A stretch of DNA of 14,483 nt from Candidatus Cloacimonadota bacterium. Lineage in GTDB: Bacteria > Cloacimonadota > Cloacimonadia > Cloacimonadales > TCS61. Where the stretch lies: NCBI GenBank assembly GCA_021157645.1, contig JAGGWC010000112.1, forward strand, positions 1 to 14,483. Direction: 5' to 3'. Shown here one piece after another: positions 1-7,549 of the stretch (positions within the stretch are counted from its first letter, which is position 1; every line of letters starts with the position of its first letter). Below the pieces are notes generated by a model. That model was given only the letters and a program-made list of their open reading frames with translations, did no database searches and was not told where the DNA came from. Made by a program: the position numbers and the translations under genes.

Positions 1-1055
1 AACCAGAATTCAGGTTTTCGTAGACGGCTGAGCAGCATTGCCTGCCGAATTTCAGAGAGCATATTACTGGAGTCATTTGAAGCTGATCCATCCACACCCA
101 AACTTACAGAAACTCCTACTTTAAGCATCTCTTTTATTCTGGCAATTCCGGAACCAAGACGCATATTAGAGGATGGGCAATGCGCAATTCCCATTCCGCA
201 TTTTCCCATTTTTTCAATCTCTTCATCAGATAAATGTACAGCATGAGCTACCCAGGCATTCCCATTTATCCAACCCAGTGACTCTATATATTTTGCAGGT
301 CTCATTCCAAATTTTTCTATGCAGAAATTTTCTTCATCAATTGTTTCTGCCAGATGTGTATGGAACATCAGGTTTTTCTCTTTTGCTAATTCAGCAGTTT
401 GTTTCATCAACTCTGATGTTACAGAAAATGGGGAACATGGCGCCAGTGAAATTCTTATCATTGCACCATCATTGGAGTCGTGATATTTTTTTATCAATCT
501 AAGAGAATCTTTCATGATCTCTTCTTCTGTTTGAACTACATCATCCGGTGGAAGTCCACCATCTTTTTTACTTAATGACATCGAGCCGCGAGTTGGTTGA
601 AAACGAATTCCCAAAGATTGAGCAGCTTTAATTTCAATGTCAATCAGTTCATTATTACATTTAGCTGGAAAGAGATATAGATGATCTGAACTTGTTGAAA
701 CTCCACTTAACATCATCTCTAAAAGTCCGGTTTGAGCACTTGTAAATATCGCTTCATCATTCATTTCCCGCCATACTTCATAATGATTAACCAACCAAGG
801 GAACAACTCTTCGTCCTGCATCCGTGGGATATTCCGAGTTAAAGATTGAAATAAATGATGATGAGTATTGATGAATCCGGGTAGAACAACCATTCCAGTT
901 GCATCTATTACTTCATCAAAATTTTCTTTATATTGTTGTTTGCCAATAGAGATAATTTTATCACCTTCTATTAAAATATGACCACCGCTCCATTCTTCCA
1001 TTTTATTGTTCATCGTTGCGATGTAACTCGGGTTTTTAATTAAGATTTTTTTCAT
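1..1055 (-). CDS. 8-oxoguanine deaminase-like amidohydrolase (3' end cut by window edge)
   Basis: This is a metal-dependent amidohydrolase of the nucleobase/chlorohydrolase deaminase group; 351 residues are visible of a usual ~440-460, and the C-terminus lies outside the window. I translated the minus strand by hand and found no frameshift. Metal and catalytic residues line up with the MTA/SAH deaminase pattern: H65 and H67 in NTHHH, H234 and E237 in HTHLAE, H271 in AHAVH, and D322 in LGVDGSASND. The HHHLFQSLTR stretch, SSDHLYLFP and TRGSMSLS..DGGLPPD resemble, from memory, the 8-oxoguanine deaminase (PA0142-type) branch rather than MTA/SAH deaminase, so the likely reaction is 8-oxoguanine to urate plus ammonia. 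AtzB-like or other purine or triazine deaminase activity is the alternative. The ATG overlaps the maf stop as ATGA, with GAGGAA just upstream, so translation is probably coupled. Family is certain; substrate is inferred. Confidence 0.85.
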   Translation of the reverse strand, partial: MKKILIKNPSYIATMNNKMEEWSGGHILIEGDKIISIGKQQYKENFDEVIDATGMVVLPGFINTHHHLFQSLTRNIPRMQDEELFPWLVNHYEVWREMNDEAIFTSAQTGLLEMMLSGVSTSSDHLYLFPAKCNNELIDIEIKAAQSLGIRFQPTRGSMSLSKKDGGLPPDDVVQTEEEIMKDSLRLIKKYHDSNDGAMIRISLAPCSPFSVTSELMKQTAELAKEKNLMFHTHLAETIDEENFCIEKFGMRPAKYIESLGWINGNAWVAHAVHLSDEEIEKMGKCGMGIAHCPSSNMRLGSGIARIKEMLKVGVSVSLGVDGSASNDSSNMLSEIRQAMLLSRLRKPEFW

Positions 1056-1630
1056 AATATTTCCTCTAATAATTTGTAAAAGCGATAAACTGGAAATCCC
1101 ATTACATTAAAATAACAACCGGAGATCTTTTGCACAAACTGACTTCCCAATCCTTGGATTCCGTATGCACCTGCTTTATCCATTGGCTCCTTAGTATTTA
1201 TATATTCCTCGATTTCATATGCGCTAAGATTTCTAAAGAACACTTTAGTTTTTTCATAACCGGAATAGATTTGATGTTTATATGAAATTGCGACACCTGT
1301 GTAAACATAATGAAATGTTCCGGATAGGCGGGTAAGAAATTCTGCAGCTTGGAGTTTGCTTTCCGGTTTTTCGAGTATCTCTGAGTCTTGGTAAACAATT
1401 GTATCGCTACCAACAATCAGATAATCATTATCCACAATTTTTCTTATTGCAAGAGCTTTATTTTCTGCATGTGTTACTACTAGTTTTCTTGGATTGTTGC
1501 TAAAAGTTTCTTCATCAATATGTGCCGGCATTTGCAGTGCCTTAATCCCGATCATTTCGAATATTTCTTTTCTTCGCGGTGAAGCTGAGGCAAGTATTAC
1601 CTTTTTATTTTGTAGAAAAGAATGGATCAT
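1052..1630 (-). CDS. maf: Maf-family nucleoside triphosphate pyrophosphatase
   Basis: The product is a 192-residue Maf protein, the normal family length. Maf enzymes hydrolyse nucleoside triphosphates to monophosphate and pyrophosphate; the YhdE branch prefers dTTP, UTP and modified pyrimidines, and the family is linked to nucleotide-pool cleaning and division or septum control. Visible signatures are the N-terminal ASASPRR (14-20), GSDTIV with the probable catalytic Asp at 76, EKPE with Lys 88, and DKAGAYGIQG (151-160). The last motif fits the YhdE-type dTTP/UTP pyrophosphatase best. The gene starts 6 bases after the upstream nucleotidyltransferase stop, with only a weak AG-rich ribosome site inside that gene's end. 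It overlaps the amidohydrolase downstream by four bases. The cytosolic role is inferred from the family. Confidence 0.93.
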   Translation of the reverse strand: MIHSFLQNKKVILASASPRRKEIFEMIGIKALQMPAHIDEETFSNNPRKLVVTHAENKALAIRKIVDNDYLIVGSDTIVYQDSEILEKPESKLQAAEFLTRLSGTFHYVYTGVAISYKHQIYSGYEKTKVFFRNLSAYEIEEYINTKEPMDKAGAYGIQGLGSQFVQKISGCYFNVMGFPVYRFYKLLEEIL

Positions 1631-1636
1631 TATAAA

Positions 1637-2392
1637 TTACTTCTTATTGAAAATTTTATCAACTAAATTTGTTTGAGTTACATATTCTCGTATCAATACT
1701 AAATCAGGATGGAAATCCAATTCACCCCAATTTTCTTCATTACATTTTGAAAAATGTACAGGATATCCTTTATCAATAATTCTCTGGATCGCTTTTAAAT
1801 AGAATACATCTTTATTCTCAGGATGACGAACCATCTCTTCTAATGTATTTACATATATTTGAGGTCCATGTCCGCTGAATTTAATAATTCCTACCGATTC
1901 ACCGTTTGCCGAGTTTGGATTAATTTTTTTACTAACCTCTAAAACTAATCCGTCTTTGTGAATTATTTTCATATCATCTTCATCATACTCACTTTTTTCA
2001 TCCATTACCATTGTGATGTTATTTTTGCTTTTCATGAGATTTGTAATGACATTTGCAGTAAACATATCATCACCATTTATAGTTATGAATTCATCCAGCA
2101 TGAGATGTCGTGCCATCCAAACGGAAATCAGGTTATTCGATACATCATAGAAAGGATTATATATCGTATTGATATTAAAATCTTTCTTATATTTTTGTAG
2201 TTTTGCCTCGATCTGTTCTGCTCGATAACCAACAATTATTGTTACATCCATTATTCCCGCTTCTTGCAGACTATGTAATTGTGCTTCTAATAAAGTGAGC
2301 CCTTCTCCAACTTCTAAAAGGCTTTTAGGTGTGTTTTTGGTTAATGGATAAAGCCTGGTTCCCTTACCTGCTGAAATTAAAATAGCTCTCAT
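1637..2392 (-). CDS. LicC-like sugar/choline-phosphate nucleotidyltransferase
   Basis: This 251-residue protein has the Rossmann-like nucleotidyltransferase fold that makes NDP-activated alcohols or sugars. The start motif AGKGTRLYPLT..TPKSLL (8-26) binds nucleotide. GDD (107-109) is the probable metal-binding Asp site. The YDEDDMK stretch and the C-terminal WGELDFHPDL resemble CTP:phosphocholine cytidylyltransferases (LicC) and the related 2-aminoethylphosphonate cytidylyltransferases. It probably uses CTP to activate a phospho-alcohol, but the substrate is not readable; a hexose-phosphate thymidylyl/uridylyltransferase is less likely at this length. The reading frame stays open to 2494, but I choose ATG 2392 because the glycine-rich motif begins there, AAGGAA sits 5 bases upstream, and the best promoter lies inside the would-be extension. 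It leads the operon with maf and the amidohydrolase. A CDP-alcohol phosphotransferase is encoded just across the divergent promoter region. Confidence 0.83.
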   Translation of the reverse strand: MRAILISAGKGTRLYPLTKNTPKSLLEVGEGLTLLEAQLHSLQEAGIMDVTIIVGYRAEQIEAKLQKYKKDFNINTIYNPFYDVSNNLISVWMARHLMLDEFITINGDDMFTANVITNLMKSKNNITMVMDEKSEYDEDDMKIIHKDGLVLEVSKKINPNSANGESVGIIKFSGHGPQIYVNTLEEMVRHPENKDVFYLKAIQRIIDKGYPVHFSKCNEENWGELDFHPDLVLIREYVTQTNLVDKIFNKK

Positions 2393-2454
2393 AATTATTC
2401 CTTTTCTCATTCGCTTCTTAAACCAATAAAAGGTTGCGATAATAAATGTCCATG

Positions 2455-2484
2455 ATTTTATTGAAAGTGAATCGAACTTGACAA
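2455..2484 (-). promoter_or_regulatory. Candidate promoter for nucleotidyltransferase-maf operon
   Basis: Read on the minus strand, TTGTCA (2484-2479) is followed after 18 bases by TAAAAT (2460-2455), each five of six matches to the sigma-70-type consensus. The predicted transcript would start near 2447, leaving about 55 bases before the ATG at 2392. A plus-strand TTGACA at 2478-2483 overlaps the same -35 box and could serve the divergent thiS-like gene, but I see no convincing -10 for it. The consensus is that of model bacteria; this organism's sigma preference is unknown. Confidence 0.4.
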
Positions 2485-2559
2485 TATCTCTCATACAAAT
2501 TTGTTACACAATGATTCTTGAGTGTGGCTAAGAAAAGTATGAGAGGGTATCTTTTGATA

Positions 2560-2751
2560 ATGATAAATAATAACGAAATTTTCTGGGAAAAGGGATTAAC
2601 AGTAGAAAAATTGCTGAGAGAAAATAATTTTCTAATTCATCTCAGTATTGTTAAAATAAACGATCAGCTCATCAATAAAAGATCCTTTGCAACTCAGATA
2701 ATTAGTGATAGTGATGACATAAAAATAATACATTTGGTGGCTGGCGGTTAA
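2560..2751 (+). CDS. thiS: ThiS/MoaD-type sulfur carrier protein
   Basis: This is a small ubiquitin-fold sulfur carrier of 63 residues ending in the required Gly-Gly (VAGG). Such proteins are adenylated at the terminal glycine by a ThiF/MoeB-type enzyme and carry sulfur as a thiocarboxylate. The start INNNEIFWEKGLTVEKLL and the middle SIVKINDQLINK are typical of ThiS (thiazole synthesis), which is usually 62-70 residues. MoaD and other carrier branches cannot be excluded. The frame is open further upstream (TTG 2518, ATG 2539), but the domain begins at ATG 2560, with GAGGG about 12 bases before it, a rather long spacing. No thiF, thiG or thiH lies in the window and I see no TPP riboswitch, so the gene is an orphan here. 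The stop overlaps a following ATG (TAATG) that opens only a 12-codon frame. The symbol is tentative. Confidence 0.72.
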   Translation: MINNNEIFWEKGLTVEKLLRENNFLIHLSIVKINDQLINKRSFATQIISDSDDIKIIHLVAGG

Positions 2752-2795
2752 TGAAAAAAATTAAATTGAATACTAATAGAAGATTTTAACTACTT

Positions 2796-3716
2796 ATGAA
2801 TGAAAATAAAAATAAATTTAAAGAATATAATAAGCAGATGTTCAGGGATTATAAAAAATCCATTAAGCATGCCATATTTGATGAAACATTGACCCTTTAT
2901 ATATTAAGACCAATTGCCTTTATTTTTGTTAAATTGTTTTATCCAACTTCCATTACACCAAATCAAGTTTCTTTAATGACGACAATAACCGGAATTATAA
3001 GTGCATATTTTTTCTCACGTGGTGATGTTGTTAGTTTTGTAATTGCAGGCTCATTATACTTTTTAGCCTTAGTTTTGGATTGTGTTGATGGAATGATAGC
3101 TCGTTTAAAAAATAATGGTACCGCAGTTGGAAGAATTGTTGATGGCTTTTCAGATTACATTGTTGGAACATCAGTTTATATAGGAATGGGAATTGGCTTT
3201 GGAAAAGGATTAATCAAATTAGAATTCTTACCTTTTAGTTATTGGTGGTTTTTAGTAATTGCTGCTATCAGTCATATTATTCATGCAATGTTAGTTGATT
3301 ATTACAGATCTGAATTCATGGCACATGGTTTGGGTAAACAAAAATCAACATGGGAAGAAAAGAAAAAATTCTCAGATGAACTTAAGAAGATTAAGCATCA
3401 GAAGAATAAATTGTTTGAGAAAATCTTAATCGCTGTATATCTTGGATATTCACACTTACAGCTATTTAAAATAGACACAGGGATGAATACAAAAGAAGAG
3501 TATAATAAATTGGCATATTTCAAATCAAATAAATTATTGATAAGATTATGGTTTTGGATTGGACCGACTGCCAGTGCATTTATTATAATTATTTCCGCCT
3601 TTTTATTTAGACCAATTATTTTCTTCGCTTTCACCACCGGACTTGCTAATATTTACATGATCATTTTATGGATAATTCAAGTGAAGGTAAATAAAAAAAT
3701 CCTTATAAAGAAATAA
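2796..3716 (+). CDS. CDP-alcohol phosphotransferase, integral membrane
   Basis: This 306-residue membrane enzyme joins a CDP-activated alcohol to an acceptor alcohol with release of CMP. The full family signature is present: D95..D98-G99..A102-R103, then G112, D116 and D120, whose aspartates bind metal and the CDP group. About six hydrophobic segments are visible, near residues 35-48, 55-72, 78-95, 115-135, 148-167 and 255-295. A charged cytosolic insert at about 175-210 is rich in Lys and Glu. The head group is unknown; the length and insert differ from compact PgsA or PssA, so a specialised lipid or polyol-phosphate product (for example inositol- or aminoalcohol-phosphate) is possible. The LicC-like enzyme encoded divergently could supply the CDP substrate; that is inference from proximity. 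The ribosome site is weak, the best being AGAAG about 12 bases upstream. The stop codon lies inside the terminator hairpin. Confidence 0.88.
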   Translation: MNENKNKFKEYNKQMFRDYKKSIKHAIFDETLTLYILRPIAFIFVKLFYPTSITPNQVSLMTTITGIISAYFFSRGDVVSFVIAGSLYFLALVLDCVDGMIARLKNNGTAVGRIVDGFSDYIVGTSVYIGMGIGFGKGLIKLEFLPFSYWWFLVIAAISHIIHAMLVDYYRSEFMAHGLGKQKSTWEEKKKFSDELKKIKHQKNKLFEKILIAVYLGYSHLQLFKIDTGMNTKEEYNKLAYFKSNKLLIRLWFWIGPTASAFIIIISAFLFRPIIFFAFTTGLANIYMIILWIIQVKVNKKILIKK

Positions 3717-3735
3717 GAATTTATAAGGATTTTTT
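3694..3735. terminator. Bidirectional terminator between convergent genes
   Basis: A perfect 16-bp inverted repeat has arms at 3694-3709 and 3720-3735 and a 10-base loop. Its outer ends are A6 on the left and T6 on the right, so the RNA from either strand ends its stem with a U-run. The plus-strand gene's stop (3714-3716) sits in the loop, and the minus-strand gene's stop is 6 bases to the right. This fits an intrinsic terminator shared by both converging runs. The stem is AT-rich, with only two GC pairs. Confidence 0.82.
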
Positions 3736-3740
3736 GGTTA

Positions 3741-4811
3741 TTACATGAGTTCTTTCTTAATTTTTTCAACAAAATCAATCGCCCTTTGTGTTGACTTACC
3801 ATCGTTAAAATAGAAGCAGTCGAAAAGCATTTTCTTATGTACTTCTTTATATTTATTCTCTGCAAGGTTATCTGAAATCATTTCTAAAATATGGATTGAT
3901 TCATCATAAATGTCTACATTATTCAGAATATTCATCTCATCCGGCATTTTATGTAATTTCTTATATTGATTATCGATAATGATCAAAGGTTTCCCGGTAA
4001 TTAAATACTCATAATTCACTGAAGATGTGTCACTTATCATAATATTGGAAACAGCAAAATCATACATAGTATCATTAAATCGTAAATTAGAGGGATTAGA
4101 AAAATATATATTTTTTAGTCCTTTTAGTTTTGCCCAAATTTTAATTTCAGGAATATGCTTTGCATCATGAGAATGTGGGCGGATGATCAGGTTATATTTC
4201 GATGAAATTTCCCTACAGAATTTTTTTACATATTTGTCAAACGTACCTTTTCCGAATCGCCATGTGGGTGCATATAGAACTGTTTTTTTACTACGATCTT
4301 TTATTCCAAGTCTTTTAAATACGGCTTCTTTGTTGATGTCGCCATTTATATACTCATCAAATCGCATATTACCGATTTTTATTAAACGTTCGGAAGGGAT
4401 TTCTACACCAGAATCATTAAGCCTGGCTAAATGCTTTGGACCGGAAACAAAAATATATTCATAATTTAAAAGATTTTTAGGTCCAACTCGATTGCCTCCA
4501 TAAGGTTTATCACCGGTACCATGACCAACAAAAATACGGATACATTTGCCTGGATTGCTCTTAATATTGATATTTGAATGAGAAAAAACAATTCCTTCAC
4601 CATCAAATTCCTGTGTGATATTTTTTTTTATTACACGGGGAGTATTAAGAAATGTACGATACTGTGATTCGGCATTCATTCCTCTGAAATAACGTTTAAA
4701 TTGCAGTAAACGATCAAATTTCTTTACAACATATACACCACCTATTTTTTCATAAATAGGTTTAGAATATGAAAATTGATACATCTGGAATGCATAGTAA
4801 TAAATATTCAT
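3741..4811 (-). CDS. CDP-glycerol glycerophosphotransferase (TagB/TagF) family protein, third copy
   Basis: This 356-residue GT-B-like transferase belongs to the family that moves polyol-phosphate from CDP-glycerol or CDP-ribitol onto a lipid-linked acceptor, as in teichoic acid synthesis. It shows the family pattern in order: GHGTGDK with the probable catalytic His 97, the hinge APTW (181-184), RPH with His 213, SDTSSVNYE (260-268) for phosphate binding, and a C-terminal DGKSTQRA (337-344). The length matches short single-domain TagB-type members rather than two-domain TagF polymerases. There is no signal peptide; membrane-surface action is assumed from the family. It is last in the five-gene operon, starting 3 bases after the LicD stop and ending just before the shared terminator. 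The donor and acceptor here are unknown; a different CDP-alcohol is possible. Confidence 0.85.
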   Translation of the reverse strand: MNIYYYAFQMYQFSYSKPIYEKIGGVYVVKKFDRLLQFKRYFRGMNAESQYRTFLNTPRVIKKNITQEFDGEGIVFSHSNINIKSNPGKCIRIFVGHGTGDKPYGGNRVGPKNLLNYEYIFVSGPKHLARLNDSGVEIPSERLIKIGNMRFDEYINGDINKEAVFKRLGIKDRSKKTVLYAPTWRFGKGTFDKYVKKFCREISSKYNLIIRPHSHDAKHIPEIKIWAKLKGLKNIYFSNPSNLRFNDTMYDFAVSNIMISDTSSVNYEYLITGKPLIIIDNQYKKLHKMPDEMNILNNVDIYDESIHILEMISDNLAENKYKEVHKKMLFDCFYFNDGKSTQRAIDFVEKIKKELM

Positions 4812-4814
4812 AAC

Positions 4815-5417
4815 TTAATCCTTAGAATGCACAATTGCATTATCATCTTTTTTAAAATCCCATTGTTTCACTGTTGTTTTCCAGTCACCATAGCGATAGG
4901 AAAGGTAACCTTCATAGTCTTGGGGAATGAGATAATCTTTTTTATCAAATTTAATTTTGGTAAGTTTATCGTAGAACTTTGCAGGAGCAGATTTGAGTAC
5001 CGGTGATTTGATGCCTACAGTCCAAAAATAATCATTGTTCACCTTTCTCTTGAGAAATATGTCCAGCATCACTTCGCCTTTCTTCATGAATTTTTCATAA
5101 TTACGGACTTTTATCATGCGAAGTTCTCTCTTTCTAAAAGGTCCTATATCCTTATTATAAAATCTAGTACTAATACGGTAACCTTTAAAAATGAGTTTTA
5201 TAACTATTTTCAGCAATTTCCAGCGATCGGATATGTACATCGAAATATCCATATCGTTATCCCATGGTAATAATCTGTTCTCGCGAATAACACCTAAAAG
5301 GGTGCCACCTTCTAACCAATAGTCTACTTTGCATTTTTCTAATTCTGTTGTAACTGCATGTAACAATTTTAGTGCAATTTCTATGTTTTTGCCTTCTAAT
5401 CTGGTTTTTCCTGACAC
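4815..5417 (-). CDS. LicD-family phosphotransferase
   Basis: This 200-residue protein belongs to the LicD/fukutin-related family, which has a nucleotidyltransferase-like fold and transfers a phospho-alcohol such as phosphocholine (or ribitol-phosphate in eukaryotic relatives) from a CDP donor onto glycans. The defining N-terminal block is clear: YWLEGGTLLG (33-42), then LLPWDNDMDI with D53, D55 and D57 as probable metal ligands. The C-terminal RYGDW is also a family feature. It is shorter than typical LicD (about 265 residues). The start codon is GTG at 5417, directly after the upstream stop, chosen because AGGAG lies 6 bases before it and the frame has no better start. It sits between two TagB/TagF-type genes, supporting decoration of the same surface polymer. 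The transferred group is not determined. Confidence 0.87.
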   Translation of the reverse strand: MSGKTRLEGKNIEIALKLLHAVTTELEKCKVDYWLEGGTLLGVIRENRLLPWDNDMDISMYISDRWKLLKIVIKLIFKGYRISTRFYNKDIGPFRKRELRMIKVRNYEKFMKKGEVMLDIFLKRKVNNDYFWTVGIKSPVLKSAPAKFYDKLTKIKFDKKDYLIPQDYEGYLSYRYGDWKTTVKQWDFKKDDNAIVHSKD

Positions 5418-6506
5418 TTATTTCTCCTTCATTATTTCATCAATCTTTGCTTTTACCCGTTGAGTTGACTTGCCATCTAATCCAGTAAAAAAGTAATTTC
5501 TATATTCTATTAATTTTGTTACCATTTTTTGTGTTGGATTTAATGCAGATTTAACAGCAGGAAGCAGATCTTCCGGTTTAAACATTTTCGGGAAAGCTCC
5601 ATCCAGCCAGTCTTTTGGATCGATTGAAACAGATTCCATCCCGTCTGAGTGTTTTAATTTTGATTCCGGTAAAACATAAATTATTCCATGTTTTCCTAAA
5701 GCCAAAAATTCATTAATTACACTCGAAGTGTCACTGATAAGTGTATCTGCGAGAAATAGATATGGATAAATGTCATAATCTTTTTTTTCAATCAAGAATA
5801 CATCGCTGTGTTTTTTAGCCAGTTTTTCGTAGAATTTGTGCTGAGAATGTGAAGCATATTTTCCACCCCAACTGTATGGATGTAATTTAATTATCAGATT
5901 GTATTCCGGCAACAAATCTGTGATGCAAGATTGCACATAGCTTATACAGCTTGGTTTGTAAGAAGGTGCAAAAAGAACAGTTTTTTTATTTGGGTTAATC
6001 CCGAGTTTTTTAGTTAATGCAGCATTATCATAATATCCTTCCCAAAATAAGGGATCAAGTTTTGGAAGCCCTGTAAGATAGAAGTCAGCTAAGTTTTCCC
6101 AGCCCAAACTTTTAATGTAATCTAACCAATATTGCCCTTCCAGAAAGACATGATAATGATAATTCTTTTGCTTTTGGATATTTCTAATGCGTAAAGTTTT
6201 TGTTCCGACTCCATGATCCAGATGCACCCGAACAACATCTCCATAATTCTTAGGATTTTTTAGCACATCTCCACTAATCACAAGATCAAAACCGTTAGTT
6301 TTATCTGTTATTTTTATCCCCATTTTAATTAATCGCTCTTCAATTTGCTTTCTTTGAGGAAGCAGAAAAATTCCTAAAAACCTTTTCTCATCTTTACCTA
6401 CATAAAATTGAATATCGTATTTAGAATCATCCTTCATCACCTCGTAAAGTGGCATCAAAGAATTGAAATAGTATTCTTTTTTTAAATCGAATAAGACTTT
6501 TATCAT
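5418..6506 (-). CDS. CDP-glycerol glycerophosphotransferase (TagB/TagF) family protein, second copy
   Basis: This 362-residue member of the polyol-phosphate transferase family shows LDHGVGTK with the probable catalytic His 98, the hinge APSY (180-183), KLHP with His 209, SDTSSVINE (258-266) and DGKSTQR (344-350). The last two motifs are shared almost word for word with the third copy, suggesting that the two are closer to each other than to the first, although the rest has diverged widely. The N-terminal ~85 residues form a Rossmann-like acceptor domain without a membrane anchor. Its ATG overlaps the stop of the upstream copy by one base (TAATG), a sign of translational coupling. The gene ends where the LicD GTG begins. 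It probably adds a glycerol-phosphate-like unit to a lipid-linked glycan; the exact donor is unknown. Confidence 0.85.
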   Translation of the reverse strand: MIKVLFDLKKEYYFNSLMPLYEVMKDDSKYDIQFYVGKDEKRFLGIFLLPQRKQIEERLIKMGIKITDKTNGFDLVISGDVLKNPKNYGDVVRVHLDHGVGTKTLRIRNIQKQKNYHYHVFLEGQYWLDYIKSLGWENLADFYLTGLPKLDPLFWEGYYDNAALTKKLGINPNKKTVLFAPSYKPSCISYVQSCITDLLPEYNLIIKLHPYSWGGKYASHSQHKFYEKLAKKHSDVFLIEKKDYDIYPYLFLADTLISDTSSVINEFLALGKHGIIYVLPESKLKHSDGMESVSIDPKDWLDGAFPKMFKPEDLLPAVKSALNPTQKMVTKLIEYRNYFFTGLDGKSTQRVKAKIDEIMKEK

Positions 6507-7546
6507 TATCGCAAATATCCTTTTTTGAATTTTTCATGGTAGAGTACTTGAAATTTCCTAAATAAATTCAAAGGTTTTTTTTTGTTTTCTAATTCATTAT
6601 TATTTATGATATCTTCTAAATTATTAATAAGATTTTCACATATTTTTCCATCAATATATGGGTTGATCTCTTTAATGTGATTAATTCTATTTTGATGGAA
6701 CTCTTGCGGATCTGCAAGGCTTCTATCAATAGCTTCTCGCAATTGAGAAGACTGTGTAATGTCAATTCCCTTATTCTTTCTGCTCTGTGTCCTATATGTT
6801 ACTATAGGTTTATCAAGGATCATAAATTCATAAGTGACTGATGAAGTATCTGTAATCAGAATATCTGCGAGATGTAGATATGGCGTGATGTCGTAATCAT
6901 TTATTATTTTGATGTTATTAGAACTTTTTATACTGTCTCTTATTTCCTTATCCATCAACTCATGAAATTTTAGAAACCAGATCTCATTTTCATTGATTAT
7001 GTTTGGGATTAATGGAAGCAAGCTCTCTGCTGATTGCATTTTTCTGCTGTGTGTTGGAGCAAAAAGTATTACTTTTTTCTTTTTTGGAATATTGAATCTT
7101 TCTTTTAAATTATGGGTTGAATAATTAATAATATGATCTACCTTTGGCCAACCTGTTTCAACTACTAAAAAATATTTATATCTTCTTTGCAGATTAAGAA
7201 AACGTTCTGTTACAAATGGACCTGAAGTACAATAAACATCAAAGAAATGACGGACTTCATAATGAGATGATTTCTCCACTCCTAGACCATGAAAAATTTG
7301 TACTTTGATACCGGGAATTCTAAAATCAACAAAATTACCTGGAACGATCACAATATCGGCTGAGAACTTAATTGCTTCAGCAATATTCTTCAAAAGTTTA
7401 TTTTGCATCAGATTTGGAAAAAGTTCTGTTCTTACTTTTTGCGAAGTAAAATAAGCAAAGGAATGTTCAGTTTTTTCTAAATATTTTACTATTGGGGAAA
7501 TGATAGGGATGGAGTACTTTTTTGATATATAAAACAGTATTTTCAT
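6506..7546 (-). CDS. CDP-glycerol glycerophosphotransferase (TagB/TagF) family protein, first copy
   Basis: This 346-residue relative of TagB/TagF is the most divergent of the three here. The family skeleton remains: FHGLGVEK with His 86, the hinge FAPTH (162-166), KFH with His 195, TDTSSVTYE (232-240) and a weak C-terminal YIDGK (297-301) without the STQR seen in the other two. A basic tail (about 322-346, rich in Lys and Arg) could aid membrane-surface binding. It begins 3 bases after the ABC exporter stop and overlaps the next gene by one base. The role as a polyol-phosphate or related transferase for a surface polymer is inferred from family and operon; a different acceptor from its paralogues is plausible because of the divergence. 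Confidence 0.8.
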   Translation of the reverse strand: MKILFYISKKYSIPIISPIVKYLEKTEHSFAYFTSQKVRTELFPNLMQNKLLKNIAEAIKFSADIVIVPGNFVDFRIPGIKVQIFHGLGVEKSSHYEVRHFFDVYCTSGPFVTERFLNLQRRYKYFLVVETGWPKVDHIINYSTHNLKERFNIPKKKKVILFAPTHSRKMQSAESLLPLIPNIINENEIWFLKFHELMDKEIRDSIKSSNNIKIINDYDITPYLHLADILITDTSSVTYEFMILDKPIVTYRTQSRKNKGIDITQSSQLREAIDRSLADPQEFHQNRINHIKEINPYIDGKICENLINNLEDIINNNELENKKKPLNLFRKFQVLYHEKFKKGYLR

Positions 7547-7549
7547 TAT

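Noticed and set aside
173..502. 109-codon plus-strand open frame across the amidohydrolase gene
   Set aside because: It is antisense to a gene with intact catalytic motifs, has no family resemblance and no convincing ribosome site.
2393..2494. 34-residue N-terminal extension of the nucleotidyltransferase
   Set aside because: The nucleotide-binding motif begins right after the internal ATG 2392, which has a good ribosome site, and the best promoter lies within the extension.
2501..2510. -10 box for a plus-strand promoter after TTGACA at 2478
   Set aside because: At 16-18 base spacing the hexamers match the -10 consensus poorly, so only the -35-like box can be reported.
2608..2625. CTGAGA match resembling the TPP riboswitch core near the thiS-like gene
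   Set aside because: It lies inside the coding sequence and no matching ACCTGA-type partner or stem is nearby.
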